From contig MCFE01000093.1 in assembly GCA_002104905.1 (NCBI GenBank), positions 1 to 64,000 on the forward strand: a DNA stretch of 64,000 bases, in the 5' to 3' direction. The notes below the pieces were generated by a model, which searched no databases, was not told the origin of the DNA, and saw only the letters and a program-made list of their open reading frames with translations. The position numbers were made by a program, and so were the translations under genes. This document shows, piece by piece, positions 1-10,211 of this stretch. Source of the DNA: Basidiobolus meristosporus CBS 931.73. Taxonomy: Eukaryota; Basidiobolomycota; Basidiobolomycetes; Basidiobolales; Basidiobolaceae. Position 1 is the first letter of the stretch. Each line of letters starts with the position of its first letter.

Positions 1-548
1 ATAGTTTTGGGATCAAGTTTGCGATCGGCAAAGGCGGAGCGATCTTTCATGAAGGCATCATCCTTAAGTGCGACATCATGCAATTGTGAGACAATATTGA
101 AGAAAAGAGTATTGTCAACCCACATTGTGAAAGCTCTGGCAAGGCCTTCAGAGCTTTCCTCGGAGTTGCCAAGCTTAGGATAGAAACTTGGTTCTGGGAA
201 GCTATAATTTAGGCTCAGATAATGTACAGCAGAAACGTTACGCTATTACTGGAACTAACCTCTTTTCAAGAGCTATGATAGCTGCCTTGGTGTCACAATA
301 GGTGTGGTTACCAATTTGCAAAACAGGAGATTTTCTGTAACCACCATCCAAAGGACGACGAAGAGGACGTGGTTCTAAGTGAGAGATAACGACGACCTTG
401 TATTCAACCCTCTTGTAGTTTAGTAACCAAGCTAATTTTGGCTGAAGGGAGACTCGGGATAAAAGTGCTACGAAAAGAGGAATTAGCCTGTGCAAGTAGG
501 GTTTTTCCAAGAGAGAATTACCAAGATGACGTCTTGGATATCTGGCAT
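1..548 (-). CDS. Glutathione S-transferase, partial at window edge, one frameshift
   Basis: Fungal-type glutathione S-transferase, expected to conjugate glutathione to electrophiles in the cytosol. Three exons can be read: 548-522, 467-260 and 201-1, with introns of 54 and 58 bp. The N-terminal thioredoxin-like domain shows YPESPFSQ, then LAWLLNYK, the cis-Pro stretch SPVLQIG and the CDT turn. Exon 3 enters the all-helical C-terminal domain (MWVDN and FMKDRSAF). The gene is cut by the left edge. At 436-439 a run of four A (coding strand) is one base short: YPESPFSQ and KLAWLLNYK lie in different frames. With that base the splice phases agree (AG|C at the second intron). I infer a sequencing indel or a recent lesion rather than an old pseudogene, since both flanks are well conserved. 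Confidence 0.75.
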
Positions 549-862
549 AGTGGAGAAGGAATGGACGTTGTCGTTGAAAAGAAAAGCTTTTTAAGAACAG
601 AGGCTTGAATAACTGAATCAATATCGATGGGATTTGTCAGCAACAAGAAATGAAGTAATACTCAGCAATTACCCTTACCAATCCAAGTTTTTGGAATTTT
701 ATCAAAGGTTTACATCATTGTACCTTGACTGTAGTGTAATTAATGGATTTATTGTACAAATTATTTGACTAGTGAAGAGGTCCGTATTAAGTGACGTTAT
801 TTGACTAGTGATACCAAGTGACGTATCTTGGAGTTGAGTACTTATCTTACATTCAGAGAGGC
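549..862. other. Intergenic, GST promoter side and MFS 3' side
   Basis: No gene seen. This stretch lies upstream of the GST start and downstream of the MFS transporter stop. A short direct repeat containing ttatttgactagtga occurs twice around 757-812. No clear core promoter motif was identified. Confidence 0.5.
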
Positions 863-2670
863 TTAACGCTTTTGCATCTTGAGGTACTTGATGCCCCACG
901 AGAATAGGAATGCAGCGCCGGACATGCCAATGGCGATGATAAACACAATACGTAGGGTGTGAACGTAGACATCGATTACAGTTCGCCTCTCTTCGGCCGG
1001 AAGTGTGTTCAAAAATTCGAAATTACTCGTTGCCTCTTTGATGGGAACATGGAAATCCAGATGCTCCAGTCCGGTACTTAGCTTATTGTTGAACAACGCG
1101 CCAAAGATGGCAATCCCAAGAACTCCTCCAATGGTGCGGAAGAACGTTGACAAAGCAGTCACCACCCCCATATCTTTCGGTGTGACCGATGCCTGCCCCG
1201 CAAAAATCAAGGTTTGTATGCAGCAACCAGCGCCCACACCCAAGACAAGCAAGAAGCCGATCTGTTCTCCTCGGCTTGTTTCCGCATTCCAGACTGTCAG
1301 CAATCCCACTCCGACTGTCATGATGGCCGATCCAGCCCAGCACCAGATCACAATTACCCCGGTTTTCGAGACGATCAAACCAGAAATGATGCTTAATGTA
1401 GAGACCGACAGCATCATAGGCAGCATTTCAAGCCCAGAGGTGGTCGCCGAATCCCCACGCACAATCTGGAAGTATAGCGGAATGTAGTAGATCAAGCCGA
1501 AAAAAGCCATCCCAAAGAAGAACATGGTGATGAACGTAAACAACGGAGTACGCATGGAGAACAGGCGACAGGGGACAATAGGCTCCGCAGCAAATCGATA
1601 CTCGACAACGATGAAAGCAATCAAGAGCACTCCAGAGACACAGTAGAGTGCAATGATCTTGGGTGAAGTCCAAGCGTAAGTGTTACCACCCCATTGTGTG
1701 GGCAGCAGGAGGGTGATGATGAAGCCCAGGAGCAGTACGGTTCCTAGGAAATCAATTCGCATGATCTTCTCTTTCAGAGAGCCTTTAGCGGCTGGAAGAT
1801 GAAGATACAGGGTGACTATAACGACGGTAAGGGCGCCAATCGGAAGGTTGATATAGAAGGACCATCTAGAAACAGCGCGCTGTATGAACAAATGGAGTTT
1901 GTCTTCTAGACTAGCGAATCCGGGGCTTACCTCCAGGTACTATCGTCCGTAAAAACGCCACCCAAAAGAGGGCCAAGCACCGATGAAATACCATACTGCA
2001 ATTAACCTTATTAGCAAAGGAGCGATTGGGGCGAACAACGAATTGCACTTACTGTTGCTCCGATGAATCCCTGGTATTTTCCGCGCTCCCGGATCGGGAC
2101 AATCTCGGTGATGATGATGAACACCATTCCTTGAACTGAAGAAACGGTTAGCTCCAGAATGCTGTGAGTTTAGTCTGGCTTCGGCTCACTTACTCCCACC
2201 GCCACCGATACCGGCGATTGCTCTTGCGATGATGAGCATCGTCATGTTTTGTGAAGATCCACAAATAGCACTCCCAACTTCAAAGATGACGATGGCGAAT
2301 AGGAAAGCAGCCTTACGACCGAATATATCGGAGAACTGGCTGGAGTGTTAGAACAACGCGGTTTAGGGAAGCTGGGATACACATCGGAGCATACCTTTCC
2401 ATACAGCGGTTGGCAAGCAGTGGCAGTTAACATGTATGCAGTGGCCACCCAAGCAATTTGATCGAAAGCACCGAAATCCGAGGCGATCTTGGGCAGTGCA
2501 GTTGCTACAATGGTCTGATCCAAGCCAGCCAACAAGATGGATAATGCAAGACCAAGAAAGACTAATAAGAGTTTGGAAAACGGCATCTCCGTAGGGGAAG
2601 TTACTTTGGCAACATTTTTTTCTATATCCCCTTTGGCTTCTGCCAGCGTCGAGGCTGATTCGTTATTCAT
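863..2670 (-). CDS. DHA2-family MFS drug:H+ antiporter (14 TM)
   Basis: Major facilitator of the DHA2 (14-spanner) family, likely exporting toxic compounds across the plasma membrane by proton antiport; the substrate cannot be told. Five exons: 2670-2395, 2335-2194, 2135-2053, 1995-1931 and 1865-863, with introns of 57-65 bp, all GT-AG and in frame, giving 522 residues. Diagnostic motifs are LDQTIVATALPKIASDF at the end of TM1, SDIFGRK after TM2, SVLGPLLGG (motif C) in TM5 and RWSFYINLPIGA, a DHA2 signature. The N-terminus is a short hydrophilic Ser/Glu/Lys-rich tail. The start at 2670 lies 35-43 bp downstream of a TATA box. It could equally be a siderophore or polyamine exporter of the same clan. 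Confidence 0.9.
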
Positions 2671-2704
2671 TGTTGATTCTGGGTAGCCAAACGCCCGATC
2701 CCAT

Positions 2705-2713
2705 CCTTTTATA
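2705..2713 (-). promoter_or_regulatory. TATA box of the MFS transporter
   Basis: TATAAAAGG on the minus strand, 35-43 bp upstream of the ATG at 2670. The spacing implies a very short 5' leader or initiation close to the ATG. Confidence 0.45.
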
Positions 2714-3661
2714 CAAGTAGAGCTCCCAAATTGGGTAAAGCGTATTGGAAGATCCAAGGGTAAGCGTACTGGAAAGGCGTACTGGAAGATCTCTACCAAA
2801 CCTCGGGATCGCTCTTGTTAACGGCCGTGGTTCGGCGCCGAATTGGTTATGAGCTGTGACCGATATACCAAAATTGGAAATGGATAAGGTGTGATGGGGT
2901 TGCTCATGTCTGGGACTCATCCAATCAACAAAAAACATGGTTAGCGGGCAAAGAGTGAACGCCGACCTCCGTAGTATCAAGAGATCTATGTAAGCAAAAC
3001 TCTAGTGAGGATGGCACTATTTAGTAATTATCGGGATGCCACCCAATCCGCAACATGATTCCTCGCACCCTGACTCGCACCCCTGATTAGCGACAATTGG
3101 TCAGAAAGCCACAACACCGAATTAATCAGCATTGTTGTCATGGCTAATTTACGTAGTGCGCATTTATTCCCAATGAGTGGACATAGAAATTGAATTTGGG
3201 GCTTTGAAAATAATTCTAGTTCATGCCACACCATGCTCTACGCTTTATACTTTTATTTGAGTGCTAGAAAGTATGCATGATACCTACTCCACACAAAAAA
3301 ATCCTGGGGGTATTGAAAGGGATCTGGTGAACCAAAATAATTGCTTAATTGTATTTACTGCTTTGTGGAAATCAAGTGACATTTGAACATATTTAGAAGA
3401 GCCTCATAAAACTAAGAATAATTGGGGCTCAAAAATAGTCTCAGAAAGCTATGTACGAAGCTTGGAGTCTTTTGAATGGGTTTGAAAACTTTGCCTACAT
3501 TCAGGACTTCAGCGGACAACCAATATTGCACAAATCAGATCCCATGCAGCTATTCTAAAAGTTGGCAATCAGCTAAATAGCAATTTCGAATACATCAATA
3601 ATTTAGATGTAAGTTAAACAATCACAACAAACAGTACATTGACTCTTTTAGGGGAAGCTTT

Positions 3662-4010
3662 TGTTATAAATTCTGTAATTACACCTAAATATTGACCTAA
3701 CTTAGGGTTAGTTACTTGGATCACGCTCTGTAATCCTTAGAGGATTCTGGCCAAACTCCTGGTTAGGATTTACTTTGAATTTTTTCACCAAAATATCATG
3801 TATTCAGAACATCAAAGATCTTAGAGTTGTCTAAAGAGCCCAAAATCTGTGCACATGTCCTTGGGGCCTTCCTTAATATATTCTATGTGTTAGTTATGCT
3901 AAGATTGTATTGAAGTGTTAATTCTACTTCTACATTTAATATATTATCACATGAAAACCTCTTAGTCTACTTGTTCTCCCAGTCACTTCCAATATTTCAA
4001 ACTCCTTTAA
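3662..4010 (-). repeat. Decayed solo LTR of the copia family, inverted
   Basis: About 349 bp, starting TGTTATAA and matching the reverse complement of the copia LTR at 46,376-46,723 over its whole length: ttgacctaactta, a shared ccttggggccttcctta block, then cacttccaatatttcaa. Heavily diverged; no target duplication recognisable. Confidence 0.7.
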
Positions 4011-4189
4011 TGGCTTTTGAAAATAACTGGTATAAATTGAAGCTTGAGATCACTTGAGCAAGTTAAATTCTGAGGACTAATAAAGACAACAAATTGCGGT
4101 AGAGCAACTGCGCAGGTAGAAGTGAGTAATCCATGCCAAACCAAATAATTATATCAAAGTTGAAAGCAAAAGTATTTACAGAGATCCCA

Positions 4190-4800
4190 GATGCCATGAG
4201 GATTTTAAGGATATTAGGAGTGATTGGCAAAATACGTAGATTCTGTGGTTTTTGTTGTAAGAGTCCTGGAGATACTAGAAGTGATTTGGTGGACAAGTAG
4301 ATTATGTGGTTTTCACTTAATGATTTATTGAATGCAAAAGTAGTATTTATACTTTTACATGGTCTTGGCATTACAAACACGTAGAATATGTTAAGGAAGG
4401 TCCCAAGAACATGTGTGCAAAGTTTGGGGCTGTTTGGACAACTTATCTAATTTTCATGTTCTGGGTAAATATTCTAAGTAAATCCCGACAAGGAATTTGG
4501 TCAGTATTCTCTAGTATTTGAGGGTAATGATCCAAGTGACTAAGTTAGGTGAATATTTAGGTGGAATTCCGAATTTTTACAACAGTTTTCACTTGATGAT
4601 TTTTTGAATGTTATATTGGGATTTCTACTTTAACATGATCCTGGCAAAATAAACATGTACAATATGCTTAGGAAAGTCCTAAGAGCATGGGCGAAAGGCT
4701 CCGGGCGTTAAAGAACCCTAACAAACTTTGATGTTCTGGGTACCTACATTTTGATGAGACTATTCAAAGTAAAACCTGACAGAGATTTTGGTCAGAAAGT
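4190..4800 (+). repeat. Older LTR split by a younger LTR
   Basis: Two parts of one strongly diverged copia-family LTR lie at about 4190-4252 and 4585-4800. The left part runs through ggatattaggagtgattgg up to gtttt; the right part resumes with gttttcacttgatgatt. Joined across the insert they follow the LTR order seen elsewhere. The 3' end is lost. Confidence 0.65.
4253..4584 (+). repeat. Solo LTR, 332 bp, with perfect 5-bp target duplication
   Basis: Begins TGTTGTAAG and ends TTTTACAACA, flanked by gtttt on both sides (4248-4252 and 4585-4589). It lacks the roughly 17-bp stretch around cctggtattttggtg present in the 348-bp LTRs of the copia element, so it belongs to a shorter subfamily shared with 39,854-40,185. 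It sits inside an older LTR. Confidence 0.85.
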
Positions 4801-4937
4801 AATAAAGCTTGCAGGCTAAGTTAATGTGAATGATTTATTGTCAACATAAAAACCAGGATGCTGCGTGCAAGGCTTGAGTAATATTGCCTTTGGTAATATC
4901 CAAGACTTCTATAATCATTAACAAGTAACACAAGCAT

Positions 4938-5269
4938 TGTTACAGAGTTTTGCAGATATTGGAAGTGATTGGGAGAACAAGTAGATCATGTGGTTTTAAC
5001 TTGATGATTTATTGAATGTAAAAGTAGTATTTATACTTTTGCATGATATTGGCATAACAAGTGTGTAGAAAGTGCTTAGGAAGGTCCCAAGAACATGTGT
5101 GCAAGGTTTTGGGGCTGTTTGGACAACTTTGAGATATTTGATGTTTTGGTGAAAATATTCAGAGTAAATCCCGACAAGGAATCTGGTCAGAATTCTCTAA
5201 GATTTGTAGACTATGATCTAGGTGACTAAGTTAGGTGAATATTTAGGTGTAATTACAATACTTACAACA
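4938..5269 (+). repeat. Solo LTR of the copia family
   Basis: Begins TGTTACAGAG and ends CTTACAACA. It carries the family landmarks aagtgattgggagaacaag, tatttatacttttgcatg and gactaagttaggtgaatat. The flanks agcat and aacgt do not match, so the duplication has decayed or the ends are rearranged. Confidence 0.75.
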
Positions 5270-5683
5270 AACGTGATCCCAATAGAATTTTCAAGGCTCT
5301 AGTAGCAACTTCAGCTATATAATGGACTTGAAACGTTTGCTAGCTGAATGCATATATTACTTAATAATATTCTTAGTCACGTAGCCTCCATAGTAATCTC
5401 AGATGCGTGTTGAAAGCGCCAATATAAAATACTACGTAGTATTAGAACTGTGGCAAACATAAGGCAAGTTTGGGGTCAAATACAGGATAATTTCGCCCAA
5501 TTAGGCTTAGGACTTAGCCCTCATATGACAATCAATCAACGGCAGATATAGATGTTTCAATCTAACGAAATGCGTAGAATGATGCGTAGGATGAGATGCG
5601 TGGCTTTATTGAATATGAAGAACTGGTGATACTATTGATTAAATTATAACTCCAACTGGAACATTGGTGCATGCTAATATTGT

Positions 5684-6604
5684 TTACTGAACGTTACGTG
5701 CGTTGAACTTGATCACGTTACGAAGGGCCTGGAACTGTGACCAGCTCAACTGAGCAACCTTACGAGCTACTGCCCAACGAACACCCTCCTACATAAGGAA
5801 AGATTGTCAGAAATGAAAACCATTTACCGGGGGAAAGGGTATACGTACAGTGCAGGGAGGGGTGGTAAGACTACCCTCGTAAGCCCAGTATTCGTTCACA
5901 TTTTGAACTTCCTTGAAGAGACTGTGGAAATCGATGTTTGCAATGGTGGTAGAATGGCCGGCCTCTGTGGGAATATTTCTCTAAAGAGAAGATTAGTGTG
6001 GGAAATCATGCAGCATTGTATATCTCCGTCTACTTACAGTCTGACTGATCTGGTTCAAGAAGGTACTTCTCTTGCTGGTAGCTTCGAATACGATTCCAAC
6101 CACATGGTTCTTGTTAAGCTTGGCGTTGTTCAAGACAAAGTGGATCTCCATGTCGAAGTATTTTCCGAAAACATGATGCTCGGAAGGGGTGTGGATGTGG
6201 AATTGGCCGAGACGATAGGGGATGCCATCACGAACGATGGTGAGGTTGGTATGGCTTGGGAGGTTCACTTGCAATGTATGTCCGTTGTTGGTGACATTTA
6301 GCCCAGGAGTGCGAAGGTTAGGCCAATGGATGTTCAATGGCTTGTCAGTAATGATCTTTGCACTAGTGCGAGTCAAGTCGATGGGAGATTGGTATTTTCC
6401 TGTTTTGCAGGTTGCAAATTCAGGGCTCAAAAGGGCCCACTTATCAGGTCCGTCCTGGCCATCATACTACAAAGCAAACATGTCAGTGATTGAACGATCT
6501 CTTGGCCCAAGGTGTAAAAGACCTACCCCCCAATGAACGTCGCTAGAACTAGCACCGAGGAACTGAAGGGAAAGAAGAGCGATAGTAGTGAATTTCAAAA
6601 TCAT
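5684..6604 (-). CDS. Secreted alpha-class carbonic anhydrase
   Basis: Zinc enzyme interconverting CO2 and bicarbonate, predicted to be secreted or wall-associated. Four exons, all phase 0: 6604-6527, 6466-6038, 5980-5849 and 5788-5684; 247 residues. Residues 1-20 form a signal peptide (KFTTIALLSLQFLGAS). The mature part opens with HWGYDGQDGPDKW and SPEFATCKTGKYQSPIDL. Zinc ligands are the two His of FHIHTPSEH and the His of MEIHFVLN; the gatekeeper Thr lies in SLTTPPCTEGV. The Cys of ATCKTG and of PPCTEGV are the pair usually disulfide-bonded in extracellular alpha-CAs. Length fits the family. A TATA box stands 34 bp upstream. Confidence 0.93.
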
Positions 6605-6637
6605 GATTGCAATGAAGAACAGAGCTCCATACTACGG

Positions 6638-6645
6638 CTTTTATA
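6638..6645 (-). promoter_or_regulatory. TATA box of the carbonic anhydrase gene
   Basis: TATAAAAG on the minus strand, 34-41 bp upstream of the ATG at 6604, in an otherwise unremarkable promoter. Confidence 0.45.
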
Positions 6646-7103
6646 GTTACATACTTACGTTATGGGAAACTTCTCTTTGAATTCGTGTGACATGTATAGT
6701 AGTATAAAGATGCACCAAGAAATGGAGCACGGTGTCTATCTAATCTAGTCGAATTTAGAAGATCTAGGACAGTAGAAATCAGCACCACTAGCCCGGTCGC
6801 GCGATTTTTTCCCTATTTGGTTAATCTTTGCAACGAATTCTTTCCGAATCTCATCAGTCTAGGCGCGATCCCGGCCGATAATCTACACGCCAATACGGTG
6901 TAGGAAAAGAAGAGCGTGTACGTGTGCTGAGGTTAACGCTAACTCACAGACAATTGATGCATATGGAAGCTTCGGTTGTGTAAAGTTGTAATGTAACCAT
7001 AAATGGCCAACACAAATTAACCTCGAATTCTGCCTGTCACAAAAATTACCTTAACATGATTTATTGTTTTTGATAACAGGCTATTTATATGGAGCCGGAT
7101 ATA
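6646..7103. other. Intergenic between carbonic anhydrase and bleomycin hydrolase
   Basis: No gene seen. It holds the upstream region of the carbonic anhydrase and the 3' flank of the bleomycin hydrolase gene. A small inverted motif ccgatcg/gatcccggccgat lies near 6866-6880; no function is assigned. Confidence 0.5.
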
Positions 7104-8543
7104 TTAAGCAAGACTACCCATAGGATCCCATGGGGGCAACACCACTGGCTCTTCTTTGAGCACCTCCAGCACCTTTTCCGGGATGTCTTCTTTTTCCAGC
7201 ACGATTTGGTACGTGAACTCATCAAACCAGCGATCAGACATACTCAAAAAGCCCTTATCCCCGGTATCCTCTCCCCAAGAGTTCGCCACGCGCCAACGGA
7301 CCGTCTTCTCTTCGGCATCGACATGCACTCCAGTAAACATCATTGCATGGGTCATTAGACTTTCACGGTAGCGCAGACGATCGGCCTTATTCAAATGAAA
7401 CTTCACCCCAAATGCCAATTCAAAGTCAAGCGACCCCATATCGAGTAGGCCAATCTGTCGAGCAAAGTGCTTGCCAACGTCACAGCCGAACCACACGGGT
7501 TTGCCTTTTCTCAGGGTTTTCGCAGCAAGCTCCTTGAACTCCTCAATTGGCAAGTTGATGTAGTGAACAGGCACCCCTCCCTTCACGTTTCCTAGATATT
7601 CTACTGTATACAGCTTATGGTATTCGTTGCGTGGGTCGTTGATCAAAGACACCGTCTCGGTAGCCTTGTATTCGACGTGTTCTTTGTAGAACTGGAGGGG
7701 GGTCAGGCCTTCAAACTGCTGGAATTTATTGTCCTTGTTGCGGAAAGACCAATCGAACTGTTTTGGTGGCTCACCGCAGGTAATTGCCATAATACGATAC
7801 ACCTCGCTAAGCATATCTTCCTTAGCCGAGCGTATTTCGTCAATGGATTTTCCGCTCTTGTGTAAAGCTCGCAGCTCTTGCGCGTATTCGCGTAGCTTGC
7901 AAGTTAACAGCCATCTCACTTGCACGGTATTGGAGGTTTGGAAAGTTTCAGGGAATACTGCTTTGGGAACAACACCATATTTTTCCACCAAGGAGACAAA
8001 CATGTCCCATTGTCCTCCATCCTGGATGGGATCCTTGAGTAAATACTGAACAGTACGATCATCGAGGTCCTTGTCGGCAAGCTCTATTATACTTTCCAGG
8101 AACCAGTTCGACTTTTCGATTTTATCATAGAAAAACAAGTAGGGCTGAGAGAGCTCAAGGTCGTCCAGTTTATATTTCTGCATTAAGCGAAGTCTCATGA
8201 CGTTCAGGCCCGCAAACAGCCAACAACGACCGCTGGCCTTTTGGTTTGTTGCTTTCCCCTCAACCTCGAGTTTATCGGAGAACACATGGTTAAACTGCTG
8301 ATTTGCCTTGCGGCTCAAGATGACATCGGCAATCTTGTTGCTCGCCATCGCGTTCAGCATCACCAAGTTCTTATCTTCGGCATTGAAGTCTTTTTCAAAC
8401 CGGGAGATCTGCTCAGTTGTGACTGAGGTGGCCAGGTCTTTACTAGTGTCAGTGCTCATGTAAAATAAACTCGAGATTCTTCTTAAGGAATACAGTTTGG
8501 CTATGGAAAGATTCGATGGCAGACACCCAACACAGATGATCAC
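7104..8543 (-). CDS. Bleomycin hydrolase-type cysteine aminopeptidase (C1B)
   Basis: Papain-fold self-compartmentalised aminopeptidase (Gal6/Lap3/bleomycin hydrolase), a hexameric barrel trimming peptides and inactivating bleomycin-like compounds. Single exon, 479 codons from the ATG at 8543 or 451 from the ATG at 8459. Catalytic Cys in KASGRCWLFAGLN, His in LMTHAMMFTGV and Asn in RVANSWGED are all present. The 28-residue extension from 8543 is basic, hydrophobic and free of acidic residues (RRISSLFY), as expected of a mitochondrial presequence, so two start codons may give mitochondrial and cytosolic forms, as reported for yeast Lap3. The protein ends WDPMGSLA, stopping at the Ala that other family members expose only after trimming. 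Confidence 0.95.
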   Translation of the reverse strand: MIICVGCLPSNLSIAKLYSLRRISSLFYMSTDTSKDLATSVTTEQISRFEKDFNAEDKNLVMLNAMASNKIADVILSRKANQQFNHVFSDKLEVEGKATNQKASGRCWLFAGLNVMRLRLMQKYKLDDLELSQPYLFFYDKIEKSNWFLESIIELADKDLDDRTVQYLLKDPIQDGGQWDMFVSLVEKYGVVPKAVFPETFQTSNTVQVRWLLTCKLREYAQELRALHKSGKSIDEIRSAKEDMLSEVYRIMAITCGEPPKQFDWSFRNKDNKFQQFEGLTPLQFYKEHVEYKATETVSLINDPRNEYHKLYTVEYLGNVKGGVPVHYINLPIEEFKELAAKTLRKGKPVWFGCDVGKHFARQIGLLDMGSLDFELAFGVKFHLNKADRLRYRESLMTHAMMFTGVHVDAEEKTVRWRVANSWGEDTGDKGFLSMSDRWFDEFTYQIVLEKEDIPEKVLEVLKEEPVVLPPWDPMGSLA

Positions 8544-8825
8544 CTCTCAAATGGATTAATCTCCCCGAGCGACCTGGGAACGCTTGATATAGCACAGACT
8601 TGCGTAAGCGAATCACCAGGCCAATCCACCTGGGAAGTAGAGATCATGCTGCATATGAAAACCATATACAATCATGTTTCTGAGTACAGATTTAGCTGAG
8701 TTAGGGGGGCAGATGACCCCTATGTAACAGACAACAGTGACTGCGGTAGATGGGAGGATTTATTGTTGTGTCAAGGCTATATATTATGTTCCACGTGACT
8801 AATTACGGTCTATATATGCGATATA

Positions 8826-9833
8826 TCATGATTGGTAACCGTGCGTATACCCATAACAATAGGTAGGGTTGTATTCATATCCATAGGCTAGATACGAATC
8901 GTCGTGGCCACTGGGTTCCAGTAGTTGTAGCAAAGACTGCTCCAGTTGGTAGAGGTTTGACTGGAATTCGGAAAGGGGGGTTATTGTTGGAGGGAGAGCA
9001 TAGTGCTGGGTACCCGCGTATGGAAGAAGCCCTTTGTTTGGAAACCTTGGATGTATTAGCTGTGAAGGCTCTACATGAGCAAAGTCCGCCTGGTATATCT
9101 GTGAGCGATCCCACTTTGTTGCGGAATGCATTTGGAGACCATAGTGGTTATTCATCGGCTCGTAAAACGACTCGATCGACTCCGGCGTAAGTGACAACTG
9201 GGAATACGGGAATTCAGGGGTTCTCTCGGGGGAGGGCTCATCGTCATCTGGGATCACAATCATCTCTGGCGGGGCAGAATCGGTGTGTGCATGTATCTCT
9301 GGAGTGGCGGAGTATGAGTGGGTGCGGATCTCTGGAGTGGCAGTGTAAGACTCGACCCTCAAATGGGTAGGTGCCTGGGACTCAGGAGGTGAAGATGAGG
9401 ACGTCGCTTCACGCCTCTCCGGTTTTACTTGGTTGGTCTTCTTGGGCTTCCGTTTGGGTTGATATTTATAGTTTGGATACTTCAAAGAATGTATCCGCTT
9501 CTCCTCATTAGCCAGATCCCGATATAACATCTTGACCTCCTCCTTCTCCTTCCTCCACATCTCCCCAAGAATAACCGACACCTGCGAATCATTGATTCCC
9601 GGTCTCATAGCCACTACCTCGGTCCTACGATTCTGACGATAGATCATGAATGAATTCCGTGGCCGGGGGATTTTATCCACTGATGCATGGGAGCTCTTTC
9701 GTTTAGCAGTGGGCCTGGGCGAATGATGAATGAAGGGTGCTGGCTGCACATACGCTGGCTTCGACTGTGAAGGAAGGATGGATGATGGAAGGTTTAAAAA
9801 CCTCGCTGTGCCTTTGGGAGAGTACATTGCCAC
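8826..9833 (-). CDS. HMG-box (MATA-HMG type) transcription factor
   Basis: DNA-binding protein with a single MATA-type HMG box, roughly residues 50-130 of 335. It opens KIPRPRNSFMIYRQNRR, continues with QVSVILGEMWRKE and closes with HSLKYPNYKYQPKRKPKK, the sex-determining HMG pattern found in fungal mating-type proteins and in Ste11/Rox1-like regulators. The rest is low complexity: Ser/Pro-rich N-terminus, then a degenerate repeat (TATPEIRTHS, SATPEIHAHT, SAPPEM) and a Tyr-rich tail. Single exon, with two possible Met starts two codons apart. No helicase or transporter pair typical of a Mucoromycota sex locus flanks it, so a mating-type role is possible but not shown. Confidence 0.85.
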   Translation of the reverse strand: MAMYSPKGTARFLNLPSSILPSQSKPAYVQPAPFIHHSPRPTAKRKSSHASVDKIPRPRNSFMIYRQNRRTEVVAMRPGINDSQVSVILGEMWRKEKEEVKMLYRDLANEEKRIHSLKYPNYKYQPKRKPKKTNQVKPERREATSSSSPPESQAPTHLRVESYTATPEIRTHSYSATPEIHAHTDSAPPEMIVIPDDDEPSPERTPEFPYSQLSLTPESIESFYEPMNNHYGLQMHSATKWDRSQIYQADFAHVEPSQLIHPRFPNKGLLPYAGTQHYALPPTITPLSEFQSNLYQLEQSLLQLLEPSGHDDSYLAYGYEYNPTYCYGYTHGYQS

Positions 9834-10211
9834 ACATCTTTCCCCGCCCTTCCCTTTGTATTTGAACTCTGCTTGAGACCGGAGAAACTGAGAAGGAGGT
9901 TCTTAGATCCTTTGGTTCGGAAAATCCGATGGACTACCAGTCATACACCGCCTGGCTGGCTTCTTGGAATAGACATGATTCACTGGGTAGTGATTAATCA
10001 ATTCTGAGAAAAACTCGGATCGCCAATATATTATATTTACATGTTACAAGCGCTGTATTAGGGGAATAGATATATGCTCGACTCAATCGTTGAACACAGA
10101 CACGAGGCAGTATTCATTCATAAAGTAGGAGACAAGGTTTATATACAATACAGGGGAAGGCTCAAAAGCTAAGTGAAGTTCAGTTGTAAGATATAAAAGC
10201 TAGCACCACCC
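9834..10211. other. Intergenic upstream of the HMG-box gene
   Basis: Promoter side of the HMG-box gene and 3' flank of the small ORF. No motif recognised. Confidence 0.5.

Larger units (their letters stand above)
2714..5683. other. 3-kb gene-free stretch with LTR relics
   Basis: No cellular gene seen. From about 3,250 onward the DNA is AT-rich and made of decayed solo LTRs of the same copia family found at 39-57 kb (separate entries). ORFs here read across LTR sequence and have no domain. Positions 2714-3250 and 5270-5683 show no recognisable feature. Confidence 0.7.

Noticed and set aside
1005-1487. Plus-strand frame of 160 codons opposite the MFS transporter
   Set aside because: Antisense shadow of a well-supported coding exon; no domain features.
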